This document shows, piece after piece, positions 1 through 7,342 of a DNA stretch of 64,000 nt. The stretch is from positions 6,056,501 through 6,120,500 of the forward strand of contig NZ_CP009438.1 of the NCBI RefSeq assembly GCF_000761215.1, written 5' to 3'. The stretch comes from Streptomyces glaucescens. GTDB lineage: Bacteria > Actinomycetota > Actinomycetes > Streptomycetales > Streptomycetaceae. The position numbers and the translations under genes are program-made. The notes under the pieces are model-generated. The model had not been told where the DNA came from and ran no database searches. It worked only from the letters and a program-made list of their open reading frames with translations. Each line of letters opens with the position of its first letter. Within the stretch, counting starts at the first letter, position 1.

Positions 1-1053
1 GATCTCCTCGAGCAGCGACTGGGCGACCGGGCCGGTCTCGCTCTCGCCGCCGTCCCACTCGACCCGGGCGACGACGACCTGCCAGTGCGGGGCCGCGCCG
101 AGGCCGGGCAGCAGCACGGGGGCGGCCACCCGCAGCCGGGCGGCGATCTCGGCGGGCGCGGCGCCGGTCTGCACCAGTTCCAGGACCTCCTGGGCGAGCC
201 GCCGCCGCACGGTGCGCGCGGCGTCCCGCCGGTCGCGTTCCACGGCGATCAGCTGGGTGACGCCCTGGAGCAGGTCGAGCCGTTCCTCGGCCCAGTCCCC
301 GGCGTCCGCCTCGACGGCCAGCACCCAGTCGGACAGCACCGTCTCGCGTACGTCCCGGGCGGCCTGCGGGGCACGTGCGCTGCTGCGGACCGGGAAGAGG
401 GAGTAGGTCGTCGCGCCGGCCGTCACCCGGTGCGGGCCGCGGCGGCCGGTGCGGGCGGCGGCCAGGTGCTCGGCGGCGAGCTTCGCGCACAGCTCGGCGG
501 GCAGCGCGGGCCCGGCGGCCTTGGACCCGGCGATCAGCCGTCCGGTCGGCGACAGCACCCAGGCGCGCAGGTCCAGGTCGGTGCCGAGCAGGTCGAGGAC
601 GACGTCGGGGCCGCCGCCCGCGGGGCCGGAGGTCATCATCCGCCGGTGCCGGTCGACGACGGCCGCGAGGTCGCCCGCGCGTTCCCCGGAGACCTGCCGC
701 ACGACGTGCTCGGTGATCGTGGCGAAGGCCACGGACTCGTGCACCGCGAACAGCGGCAGCCGGTGCCGCGCGCAGGCCGTGACCAGGTCTTCGGGGACGT
801 CGCCCAGTTCCGCCTCGCCGGCCGCGAGGGCCGCCACGCCGGCCTGCGCGAGGATCCGCACGAAGGGCTCGGAGTCGGCGGCGTCCCGGCGCCAGGCGAG
901 GCCGGTCAGCACCAGTTCGCCGCCGGAGAGGTAGCGGCTGGGGTCCCGCAGGTCGGTGGTCATCACGCCCCGCACGGTGCGGTCCAGCTCGTCCTCGCCG
1001 CCGAGCAGCCTGAGGCCCAGCGCGTCGGTGTCCAGCAGTGCGCGCAGCCGCAT
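1..1053 (-). CDS. PucR-family transcriptional regulator (partial, C-terminus beyond window)
   Basis: Reading the minus strand from the ATG at 1053 gives an open frame of 351 codons running off the left edge. The N-terminus (MRLRALLDTDALGLRLL, then a GVMTTDL segment and LSGGELVLTGLAW) matches the PucR purine-catabolism regulator domain. The middle, with RRRLAQEVLELVQTG, fits the GGDEF-like/CdaR region. The C-terminal HTH_30 helix-turn-helix expected in this family lies outside the window. Family members sense purine-related ligands and control purine catabolic genes. Divergent from it are a xanthine dehydrogenase relic and a purine permease, which supports that role. Which genes it controls now is not visible. 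Confidence 0.85.
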   Translation of the reverse strand, partial: MRLRALLDTDALGLRLLGGEDELDRTVRGVMTTDLRDPSRYLSGGELVLTGLAWRRDAADSEPFVRILAQAGVAALAAGEAELGDVPEDLVTACARHRLPLFAVHESVAFATITEHVVRQVSGERAGDLAAVVDRHRRMMTSGPAGGGPDVVLDLLGTDLDLRAWVLSPTGRLIAGSKAAGPALPAELCAKLAAEHLAAARTGRRGPHRVTAGATTYSLFPVRSSARAPQAARDVRETVLSDWVLAVEADAGDWAEERLDLLQGVTQLIAVERDRRDAARTVRRRLAQEVLELVQTGAAPAEIAARLRVAAPVLLPGLGAAPHWQVVVARVEWDGGESETGPVAQSLLEEI

Positions 1054-1443
1054 TCTCGTCGCCGCCGTTCTTTGTCTCGAAACTTACGATGAAACTGATG
1101 GTGGTGGTGGGGTTCGGTCCGCGGACCGTTCGACGGACCGCCACACGGTCGTCCGGTGCGGTTGCTCGCCGTCTCCCCGGATGGTGTCCCAGGTCACGCG
1201 GGACGGACCGGGCGTTTCCAGAGGAAAACAGAGAGGTTGCCGAGAACCTCGGTTCATACGAATCTACAAGATGACCGCCGTGGCCAGCCAACTCCTTCAT
1301 GGTTTCGGTGACTGACCCGCTCCGAGCGCAGCGCTGTGTACTGGCTCCCATCCACGTGAACGACACATGAACGAGCCCGGACCGCCGCACACGGATTGGC
1401 TCAAATCCGTACGACCCCCACGAGACGAGGAAGAGAGCCGGTC
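1054..1443. other. Intergenic region between pucR-like gene and xdhB relic
   Basis: About 390 bases with no convincing gene. It should hold the divergent promoters of the PucR-type regulator and of the former xdh operon. A short perfect dyad, TTTCCAGAGGAAA, sits at 1215-1227. The final bases, GAGGAAGAGAG, form the ribosome binding site of the relic frame. Confidence 0.5.
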
Positions 1444-1620
1444 ATGGACTTCCTTCGCCCCGCACGCTGGGAGCAGGCGCCCGCCGCCGAGGCCGGGCAC
1501 CCCGCCGCGGTGCCCGGCGCGGGCGGCACCGACGTCATGGCCGAGATCGACGTCGGTCACCGCCGGCCGGACCACCTGCTGGACCTGTCGACCGGACGCC
1601 GGTCCGCCCCGAGCGCCTGA
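1444..1620 (+). pseudogene. 5' relic of xanthine dehydrogenase FAD-binding subunit gene (xdhB)
   Basis: The 58-residue frame starts MDFLRPARWEQAPAAEAGHP, continues through AVPGAGGTDVMAEI, and then DHLLDLS. This is the conserved N-terminus of molybdopterin dehydrogenase FAD subunits, including the GGTD flavin-binding stretch near residue 30. A good ribosome binding site (GAGGAAG, about 1428) precedes it. Homology stops after LLDLS, and a stop codon follows in what looks like unrelated sequence. An intact subunit is close to 300 residues, so roughly 80 percent is missing. The 2Fe-2S and molybdenum subunits that normally follow are also absent before the permease at 1855. I infer that a deletion removed the xdh operon and left its start. 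Confidence 0.75.
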
Positions 1621-1854
1621 CCGGCGCCGGACAAGACCCTCCGGGCGGTGCGGCAGGAACGTCACAGCCTCCTCGCGCCGCCCGGAGCACCCACCCCAAG
1701 CACCGCACCGCTCGCGGGACTTGGACAGCAGCACTGATCGTTCGTCTCGGGCCGTCCCCCGGGTCGTGCGGCCGAAGCACCATCCCAAATCCCGCAGCCG
1801 CCACCCCGGCGGATCCCATGCGGGTGTCCCTATGAACCTTGGGAGCAGGCCCAC

Positions 1855-3321
1855 ATGACCCAGCAGTCACTGGAGCCGAAGACCGTCGCGGAGGACGCGG
1901 GCGCGGGAACCCGCGTTCCGGCCGGACGGTCCTGGCTCGACCGGTACTTCCACATCACCCACAGAGGATCCACGGTCGCGCGTGAGGTGCGCGGCGGCAT
2001 CACCACCTTCATGGCGATGGCGTACATCCTCCTCCTCAACCCCCTCGTCCTTTCCGGCAAGGACGCGGCGGGGGACACGCTCGCCCAGCAGGCCCTGATC
2101 ACCGCAACCGCGTTCGCGGCGGCCCTCACCACGCTGCTGATGGGATTCGTCGGCAAGGTGCCCCTGGCGCTCGCGGCCGGCCTGTCCGTCTCCGGGGTCC
2201 TCGCCTCCCAGGTCGCCCCGCAGATGACCTGGCCGCAGGCCATGGGGATGTGCGTGCTGTACGGCGTGGTGATCATGCTGCTGGTGGTCACCGGCCTCCG
2301 CGAGATGATCATGAACGCCATCCCGCTCGCCCTCAAGCACGCCATCACCATGGGCATCGGCCTGTTCGTCGCCCTGATCGGCCTGGTCAAGGCCGGGTTC
2401 GTGCACGAGAACCCGGACCTCGGCGGCGGCCCGGTCCTGCTCGGCCCCGCGGGTGAGCTGGCCGGCTGGCCGGTGCTGCTCTTCTCCGTCACCCTGCTCG
2501 GCATCTTCATGCTCCAGGCGCGCGGCATCCCCGGCGCCATCCTCATCGGCATCGTCGGCGGCACGGCCCTCGCCGTGATCCTCAACGCCGCGGGGGTGAT
2601 CGACCCCAAGCAGTGGGCGAGCGGAGCGCCCGAACTCCACGGCAGCGCCGTCTCGATGCCCGACTTCTCCCTCTTCGGCCACGTCGAGTTCGGCGGCTGG
2701 GGCGAGGTCGGCGCCATGACCGTCGGCATGATCGTCTTCACCCTGGTGCTCGCCGGGTTCTTCGACGCCATGGCCACCATCATCGGCGTCGGCACCGAGG
2801 CCCGGCTGGCCGACGAGAAGGGCCGGATGCCGGGCCTGTCCAAGGCGCTGTTCATCGACGGGGCGGGCGGCGCGATCGGCGGCGTGTCGGGAGCGTCCGG
2901 GCAGACCGTGTTCGTCGAGTCGGCCACCGGTGTCGGCGAGGGCGCCCGCACCGGACTGGCCTCCGTGGTCACCGGCCTGTTCTTCGCGGCCTGCCTCTTC
3001 TTCACCCCGCTCACGGCGATCGTGCCGGGCGAGGTCGCGGCGGCGGCCCTCGTGGTCATCGGCGCCATGATGATGATGAACGCCCGGCACGTGGACTGGG
3101 GCGACCGCGCCACCGCCGTCCCGGTCTTCCTCACCGTCGTGATCATGCCGTTCACGTACTCCATCACGGCGGGTGTCGCCGCCGGCGTCATCTCCTACGT
3201 CGCCATCAGGACCGCCCAGGGCAAGGCCCGGGAGATCGGCGCGTTCATGTGGGCCCTGACCGCCGTCTTCGTGGTGTTCTTCGCCCTCAACCCCATCGAG
3301 GACTGGCTGGGCGTGCGCTAG
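1855..3321 (+). CDS. NCS2-family purine permease (AzgA/PbuG type)
   Basis: A 488-residue polytopic membrane protein. After a roughly 25-residue cytoplasmic start comes WLDRYFHITHRGSTVAREVRGG then ITTFMAMAYILLLNP, the signature opening of adenine/guanine/hypoxanthine permeases of the AzgA/PbuG branch of NCS2. The rest is a series of hydrophobic spans, with TKALFIDG/GAIGGVSGASGQTVFVE-like elements in the middle. Length fits the family (430-490). It would import purine bases by proton symport, feeding the guanine deaminase and urate genes elsewhere in the window. It sits downstream of the xdhB relic and so was probably the last gene of a purine uptake and oxidation locus. Confidence 0.9.
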   Translation: MTQQSLEPKTVAEDAGAGTRVPAGRSWLDRYFHITHRGSTVAREVRGGITTFMAMAYILLLNPLVLSGKDAAGDTLAQQALITATAFAAALTTLLMGFVGKVPLALAAGLSVSGVLASQVAPQMTWPQAMGMCVLYGVVIMLLVVTGLREMIMNAIPLALKHAITMGIGLFVALIGLVKAGFVHENPDLGGGPVLLGPAGELAGWPVLLFSVTLLGIFMLQARGIPGAILIGIVGGTALAVILNAAGVIDPKQWASGAPELHGSAVSMPDFSLFGHVEFGGWGEVGAMTVGMIVFTLVLAGFFDAMATIIGVGTEARLADEKGRMPGLSKALFIDGAGGAIGGVSGASGQTVFVESATGVGEGARTGLASVVTGLFFAACLFFTPLTAIVPGEVAAAALVVIGAMMMMNARHVDWGDRATAVPVFLTVVIMPFTYSITAGVAAGVISYVAIRTAQGKAREIGAFMWALTAVFVVFFALNPIEDWLGVR

Positions 3322-3376
3322 CCGGACGGACAGGTCCCTCCGCCGGCTCACTGTCCCGCGGCGTCGTCCGCGCCGT

Positions 3377-3413
3377 GGCCGCCGCGGGCGGTGCCTGTCC
3401 GGCCGCGGCGGCC
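3377..3413. terminator. Hairpin between convergent genes
   Basis: A perfect 11-bp stem, GGCCGCCGCGG (3377-3387) with CCGCGGCGGCC (3403-3413), lies between the permease stop and the convergent SRPBCC stop. It lacks a U-tract, as is usual in Streptomyces. Confidence 0.55.
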
Positions 3414-3481
3414 GGCGCCGTGCGGCGGGGCGGGCCGGACGTGGTGAGGGCGCGGGCCCGCGGCTCACGCCCTCGACGGCC

Positions 3482-3922
3482 TCACGGCTGTCTGAGCAGC
3501 CGGTTGACAGCCCGGCCGAAGACCGCGCGCGCCGCCGCCTCCAGCGGCCGGTCGAACAGCGCGGGCAGCAGTCGTACGCCCAGCTCCTCCCGCCAGATCA
3601 CCCGCGCCCGCCCGCCGGGGCCCGGCCGGACCTCCAGTTCCGCCCAGCCGAGGACGAGCCGGCCGCGCTTCTCCAGACGGCACCGCCCCGGCGAGTCGTC
3701 GCCCGGCGGCTGCCACACCGTGACCTCCATCCGGTCGTCGAACGACAGCGGGCCGATCCCCGAACGGGCCACGAAGACCGTCCCGGCCCGGCTGGGCGGG
3801 GGAGTGAGCACACGGACGCGGGTCAGCGGAACGGCGTCCGCGTGCCGGGGCCATGCGGTGAGCCGGCGCCAGGCCTCGGGCAGCGGCAGCGGAACCGTGC
3901 GTTCCAGGGCAAAGGTGACCAC
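3482..3922 (-). CDS. SRPBCC-family protein (START/polyketide cyclase-like)
   Basis: A 146-residue cytosolic protein with no signal peptide, starting at GTG. It begins MVTFALERTVPLPLPEAWRRL, the first strand and helix of the helix-grip (SRPBCC) fold. Later come GTVFVARSGIGPLSFDDRMEVTVW in pieces and a C-terminal long helix ending in FGRAVNRLLRQP. Such proteins bind hydrophobic ligands in the central cavity, but the ligand cannot be read from sequence. It is monocistronic and converges on the purine permease. Confidence 0.75.
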   Translation of the reverse strand: MVTFALERTVPLPLPEAWRRLTAWPRHADAVPLTRVRVLTPPPSRAGTVFVARSGIGPLSFDDRMEVTVWQPPGDDSPGRCRLEKRGRLVLGWAELEVRPGPGGRARVIWREELGVRLLPALFDRPLEAAARAVFGRAVNRLLRQP

Positions 3923-3952
3923 GTCGCGATCCTAGGCGGGCGGAGGTCTCCG

Positions 3953-4125
3953 CCGCGCACCCGCGGCAGGGGTGCGCGCCCCCGTCGGCCGTCCTGGGCG
4001 GAGGTGCACGCTTGGACCGCGCTCCCGCGGCAAGGGTGCTCGTTTCCACCAGCCGTCCGAGGCGGGGGTGGCCTGGACCGCGTTCCCGGGGCAAGGGTGC
4101 TCGCCTCCGCCGCGCTCCCGCGGCG
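3953..4125. repeat. Imperfect tandem repeats, about 61-64 bp period
   Basis: The core CCGCG(C/T)(A/T)CCCGCGGCAAGGGTGC occurs at 3953, 4017 and 4078, with a shortened copy at 4110. The 4017 and 4078 copies also share their upstream flank (CCGTCC..GGCGG.GGTG). This lies between the stop of the deacetylase gene and the start of the SRPBCC gene and does not look coding. Confidence 0.6.
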
Positions 4126-4131
4126 TCCCGC

Positions 4132-4935
4132 CTAGCGGTACACCTCTCCCGGCTCCGCCTTCCCGGGCGCCAGCAGCTGGGGCACGGTCACGAAGACGTA
4201 GCCGCGCTCCTTCAGCGCGTCGATGATCCCGGGTACGGCCGGCACGGTCCCGTCGTAGATGTCGTGCAGCAGGATGATCCCGTCCCGGTCGGCCTGTTCC
4301 AGGACCCGCTGCTCGATGAGCGCGGAGTCGTTCGTCGTGTAGTCCTTCGCCGTGACCGTCCACAGCACCTCGGAGAGCCCCAGCTCGCGGCAGATCTCGT
4401 GCACCGTGTCGTCGGTGCGGCCCTGGGGCGGGCGCACGAGGGTGGGGCGGCGGCCGGTGAGGCGTTCTATCGCCTCGTTCGGGCGCTCCAGCTCCGCGCG
4501 TATCTCGTCCTCGTCGAGGCTGGTGAGGATCTTGTGGTCCCAGGTGTGGCTGGCGACCTCGTGGCCGTCGGCGGCCATCCGCTTCACCAGTTGCGGGTAC
4601 TTCTCGATGTGCCGCTTGCCGAGCAGGAAGAAGGTCGCCGGGACCCGCTTCTCGGCGAGGATGTCGAGCAGCCGCGCGGAGTGCTCGCCGGGGCCGGCGT
4701 CGAAGGTGAGCGCGATGCACTTGGCGCGGCGGCAGTCCACGGTGCCGAAGGCGGCCGCCCCGGAGCCCGCCGCGGCTTCGGCGCGGACGGTGCTCGGCGC
4801 GGTGGTGTCCAGGCTCGTGCACCCCGTCAGCACGAGCGTCGGCAAGAGGGCCGCGGCGGCGATCGCCGCCGTACGGAACCCCGTCGCCCTTCTCTTCATC
4901 TTCTTGGTCGCAGAAGGCATGCCGGGACTATACAT
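4132..4935 (-). CDS. Polysaccharide deacetylase lipoprotein (NodB/CE4 family)
   Basis: A 267-residue frame. A Lys/Arg-rich start and hydrophobic stretch end in the lipobox LTGC (Cys39), so the product is probably a lipoprotein on the outer face of the membrane. The NodB domain follows: motif 1 is TFDAGPG (77-83), motif 2 is SHTWDH with the two metal histidines, motif 3 is RPPQG, and the C-terminal motif contains LLHD. Motif 1 has Ala where the classic family has Asp (TFDDGPG), a variant I recall as common in actinobacterial members. It should deacetylate a cell-wall or surface glycan. The start is unsure. A palindrome covers the first ATG, and the internal ATG at 4899 would give a more usual lipoprotein signal (Cys27). 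Confidence 0.85.
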   Translation of the reverse strand: MYSPGMPSATKKMKRRATGFRTAAIAAAALLPTLVLTGCTSLDTTAPSTVRAEAAAGSGAAAFGTVDCRRAKCIALTFDAGPGEHSARLLDILAEKRVPATFFLLGKRHIEKYPQLVKRMAADGHEVASHTWDHKILTSLDEDEIRAELERPNEAIERLTGRRPTLVRPPQGRTDDTVHEICRELGLSEVLWTVTAKDYTTNDSALIEQRVLEQADRDGIILLHDIYDGTVPAVPGIIDALKERGYVFVTVPQLLAPGKAEPGEVYR

Positions 4936-4945
4936 GGCGTGTATA
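4929..4945. promoter_or_regulatory. Palindrome TATACA-N5-TGTATA at deacetylase start
   Basis: Arms TATACA (4929-4934) and TGTATA (4940-4945) form a perfect dyad of AT-rich sequence in a GC-rich chromosome. It overlaps the first possible start codon of the deacetylase gene. A possible -10 hexamer, TATAAA on the minus strand, lies just upstream. The shape suits a GntR- or TetR-type operator; the regulator is unknown. Confidence 0.45.
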
Positions 4946-5067
4946 CGCGCGGTTTATAGCGTGTGAGCCGTCCCCGCGACCCCGCTGCCGCGTTTGATCC
5001 TGGCGCACCTTGGCACCCGCGAAAGAGCAGTTCAAGCCAGGGGAACCGACGCCGGAAGGGGCCGCGC

Positions 5068-6066
5068 ATGACCGCCTACGCCGTGGTGATCCCCACCCTC
5101 GTCCCCGGCTCCCTCGCCGACTGCCTCGCCGCGCTCGCCGCCTCGATCGGCCCCGGGCCGCGGCAGATCGTCCTCGTCGACGACCGCGCCCACCCCGACC
5201 CCGGCGCCCTCGACCACCCGCTCACCGTCCTCGGCGACCTCCGCTCCCGCGTCACCGTGGTCGCCTCCGGCGGCCGCGGTCCCGCCGCCGCCCGCAACGC
5301 CGGCCTGCGCGCCGTCACCACCCCGTGGACCGTGTTCCTCGCCGACGACGTCCAGCCCGGCCCGCACTGGTGCGCCCAGCTCGACCGCGACCTCGCCGCC
5401 GAGGCCCCGGACATCGCGGGCAGCCAGGGCGTCATCGCCGTACCCCTGCCCGGCGGACGTGCCCCCACCGAGACGGAACGCGAGACCGCGGCCCGCGCCC
5501 GCGCCCGCTGGAGCACCGCCGACATGGCCTACCGCACCGACTCCCTCAAGCAGGCCCGCGGCTTCGACGAACGCTTCCGCTGCGCCCACCGCGCGGACGT
5601 CGACCTCGCCCTGCGGCTCCTCGACGCCGGACTGCGCATCCGGCAGGGCCGCCGCACCAGCATGATGCCCGCGCCTCCCGCCGAGCGCTGGGCCTCCCTG
5701 CGGGCCCAGCGCCGGCACGCCGACGACGCCCTCATGCGCCGGCTGCACGGCCCCCGCTGGTGGCACCGGGCCGTCGCACCCCCCGGCCGCCCGGCCACCC
5801 CGCTCGCCGTCACCGCGACCGGCACCACCGCCTGCGCGCTGGCCCTGGCCGGACACCGGCGAGCCGCCCTCGCCGCGGCGCTCGGCTGGGCCGCGGGCAC
5901 CGCCGCGATCGCCCGGACCCGCATCGCCCCCGGACCCCGCACCCACGACGAGGTGACCACCCTGCTCGTCACCAGCGCGCTCAACCCGCCCGCCGCCACC
6001 TGGCACCGGCTCGCCGGACGATGGCGGCACCGCGCGGCGCGGTCCTGGCGGGACGTGGCCGGATGA
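5068..6066 (+). CDS. Family 2 glycosyltransferase
   Basis: A 332-residue protein, start ATG at 5068 behind GGAAGGGG. The N-terminal GT-A domain shows YAVVIPTL, then QIVLVDDR (nucleotide-binding Asp-Asp), RGPAAARNAGLRAV and WTVFLADDVQPGPHW, where ADDV is the DXD-like metal site. A later FDERFRCAHRADVDLALRLL matches the acceptor/ED motif region. The C-terminal 90 residues contain Ala-rich hydrophobic segments that could sit in the membrane. It probably adds a sugar to a cell-envelope glycan. The convergent pyruvyltransferase gene supports an envelope polysaccharide role. The sugar donor is unknown. Confidence 0.85.
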   Translation: MTAYAVVIPTLVPGSLADCLAALAASIGPGPRQIVLVDDRAHPDPGALDHPLTVLGDLRSRVTVVASGGRGPAAARNAGLRAVTTPWTVFLADDVQPGPHWCAQLDRDLAAEAPDIAGSQGVIAVPLPGGRAPTETERETAARARARWSTADMAYRTDSLKQARGFDERFRCAHRADVDLALRLLDAGLRIRQGRRTSMMPAPPAERWASLRAQRRHADDALMRRLHGPRWWHRAVAPPGRPATPLAVTATGTTACALALAGHRRAALAAALGWAAGTAAIARTRIAPGPRTHDEVTTLLVTSALNPPAATWHRLAGRWRHRAARSWRDVAG

Positions 6067-6284
6067 CCCGCGCCGGGGCCGTACGCCGCGGCCCCCACGA
6101 CGTGCTCCTCGTCGGCGGAGGCGTCCTCCTCGACGGCCTCGTCCTCGACGGCGGCACCGGGTCCGCCGCCCAAGCCACTTGCCGGTCCGCCGGCCGTCGC
6201 CCGGTGCCGTCCGTTGCCGCGGCCCCAGGGCGGGCCCGCGGCCGTCGCCCGGGCCGGGCGCCAGGCGCCGGGCGGGCCGCCTGA
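6063..6284 (+). CDS. Possible small ORF overlapping the glycosyltransferase stop
   Basis: An ATG at 6063 overlaps the stop of the upstream gene (ATGA), which would permit translational coupling, and opens a 73-codon frame. Its start, VLLVGGGVLLDGLVLDGG, is plausible protein, but the second half is Arg/Ala/Gly-rich low complexity with no recognised domain. It could be the decayed start of a lost gene, or chance. Confidence 0.2.
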   Translation: MTRAGAVRRGPHDVLLVGGGVLLDGLVLDGGTGSAAQATCRSAGRRPVPSVAAAPGRARGRRPGRAPGAGRAA

Positions 6285-6308
6285 GGCGGCGGCGAGGACG
6301 AGCGTCCG

Positions 6309-7232
6309 TCACAGACCGGCGGCCGGCCGCCGGCAACCGTCGAGTGCGGACAGCAGACCGTCCACGCCGTCCCGTACGCCACCGCGGGCGAACTCCCGCC
6401 GTACTCCGCGGGCGGCCTCCCGCCCCGCCCCCAGGCACCAGTCCCACCAGCGCTCCAGCCCTTGCGCGTCCACGCTCCCGGCGGGCAGCAGCGCGGGCCA
6501 CCGGCAGGCGCGGGCCTGGGCGGTGACCTTCGCGCCGCCCTCGACCGGGTCGACGGCCAGCGCGGGGGTGCCCGCGCGCAGCGCCAGGACCAGGCCGTGC
6601 AGCCGGTCGGTGACGACGAGGTCGAGACGGGCGAGGACGGAGGAGAGCTGGGCCGGCGTCGCGCACAGCCGCCAGTCGCGGGTGTCGAGCCGCGTCTCCA
6701 GCTCCAGCCGGGCGCAGTCCTTGCCGGCCAGCCAGCGGGTCACCCGCTCGGCGACGAGACCGTGCCGCCGCCGCGCGCCGTACTCGTGCTGGCCGTGGGT
6801 GAGGATCACCCCGGCCACGGGCCGGGCCGGGTCGGCCGGTGCCTGGGCCGCCAGGTCCGTCACCGGCTCGGCGCCGGGCGCGTCGCGGGCCACCACCCGG
6901 TGGAACCCGGTGGCGGCCGGCGCCCCCGGGTCGATGACGGACGTGCCGACGGCGATCCGCGTGCAGTGGGCGAACCGCCGGTGCAGGCCCTCGATCAGCG
7001 GCCCGTGCAGGGGGCCGCAGACGAAGACCAGGTGCGAGTACCGCTCGGGCCGCACCTCGTCCAGGTGCCGCTCCCGGGGCCGGAAGCCGGGGCTCCAGAC
7101 GACGTCGTAGGGCCATCCCGCCCGGGCGAGCACCTCTTCGACCCGGGCGAGTGCCAGGACGTCCCCGGCCGTCGCCTCCCCGTCGTGGAAGCTGAACCAC
7201 CCGGTGAGCAGGATCCTGCGTGGTGCGGTCAT
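6309..7232 (-). CDS. Polysaccharide pyruvyl transferase family protein
   Basis: A 307-residue cytosolic protein. It opens with RRILLTGWFSFHDGEATAGD, a variant of the family's nucleotide-site start. It carries the diagnostic C-terminal motif VVTDRLHGLVLALRAGTPAL, followed by VDP and GGAKV, typical of PF04230 enzymes (CsaB, WcaK). These transfer pyruvate ketals from phosphoenolpyruvate to wall or capsule sugars. It converges with the family 2 glycosyltransferase gene, so the two may act on the same surface glycan. The acceptor is not predictable. Confidence 0.85.
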   Translation of the reverse strand: MTAPRRILLTGWFSFHDGEATAGDVLALARVEEVLARAGWPYDVVWSPGFRPRERHLDEVRPERYSHLVFVCGPLHGPLIEGLHRRFAHCTRIAVGTSVIDPGAPAATGFHRVVARDAPGAEPVTDLAAQAPADPARPVAGVILTHGQHEYGARRRHGLVAERVTRWLAGKDCARLELETRLDTRDWRLCATPAQLSSVLARLDLVVTDRLHGLVLALRAGTPALAVDPVEGGAKVTAQARACRWPALLPAGSVDAQGLERWWDWCLGAGREAARGVRREFARGGVRDGVDGLLSALDGCRRPAAGL

Positions 7233-7342
7233 GGCGGGCCGAGTGCCCGGGCGTGCCGGAGCTCAACCGCCGGTCGCCCCTCCCCGGGCGAGGAGGGCCG
7301 GTCGCCGGGGGCCGGAAGGGGTGGTGCGGGCGGGACCGGCGC

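Noticed and set aside
1621..1854. Remaining pieces of xdh subunits between the relic and the permease
   Set aside because: None of the plus-strand frames shows 2Fe-2S or molybdenum-subunit motifs.
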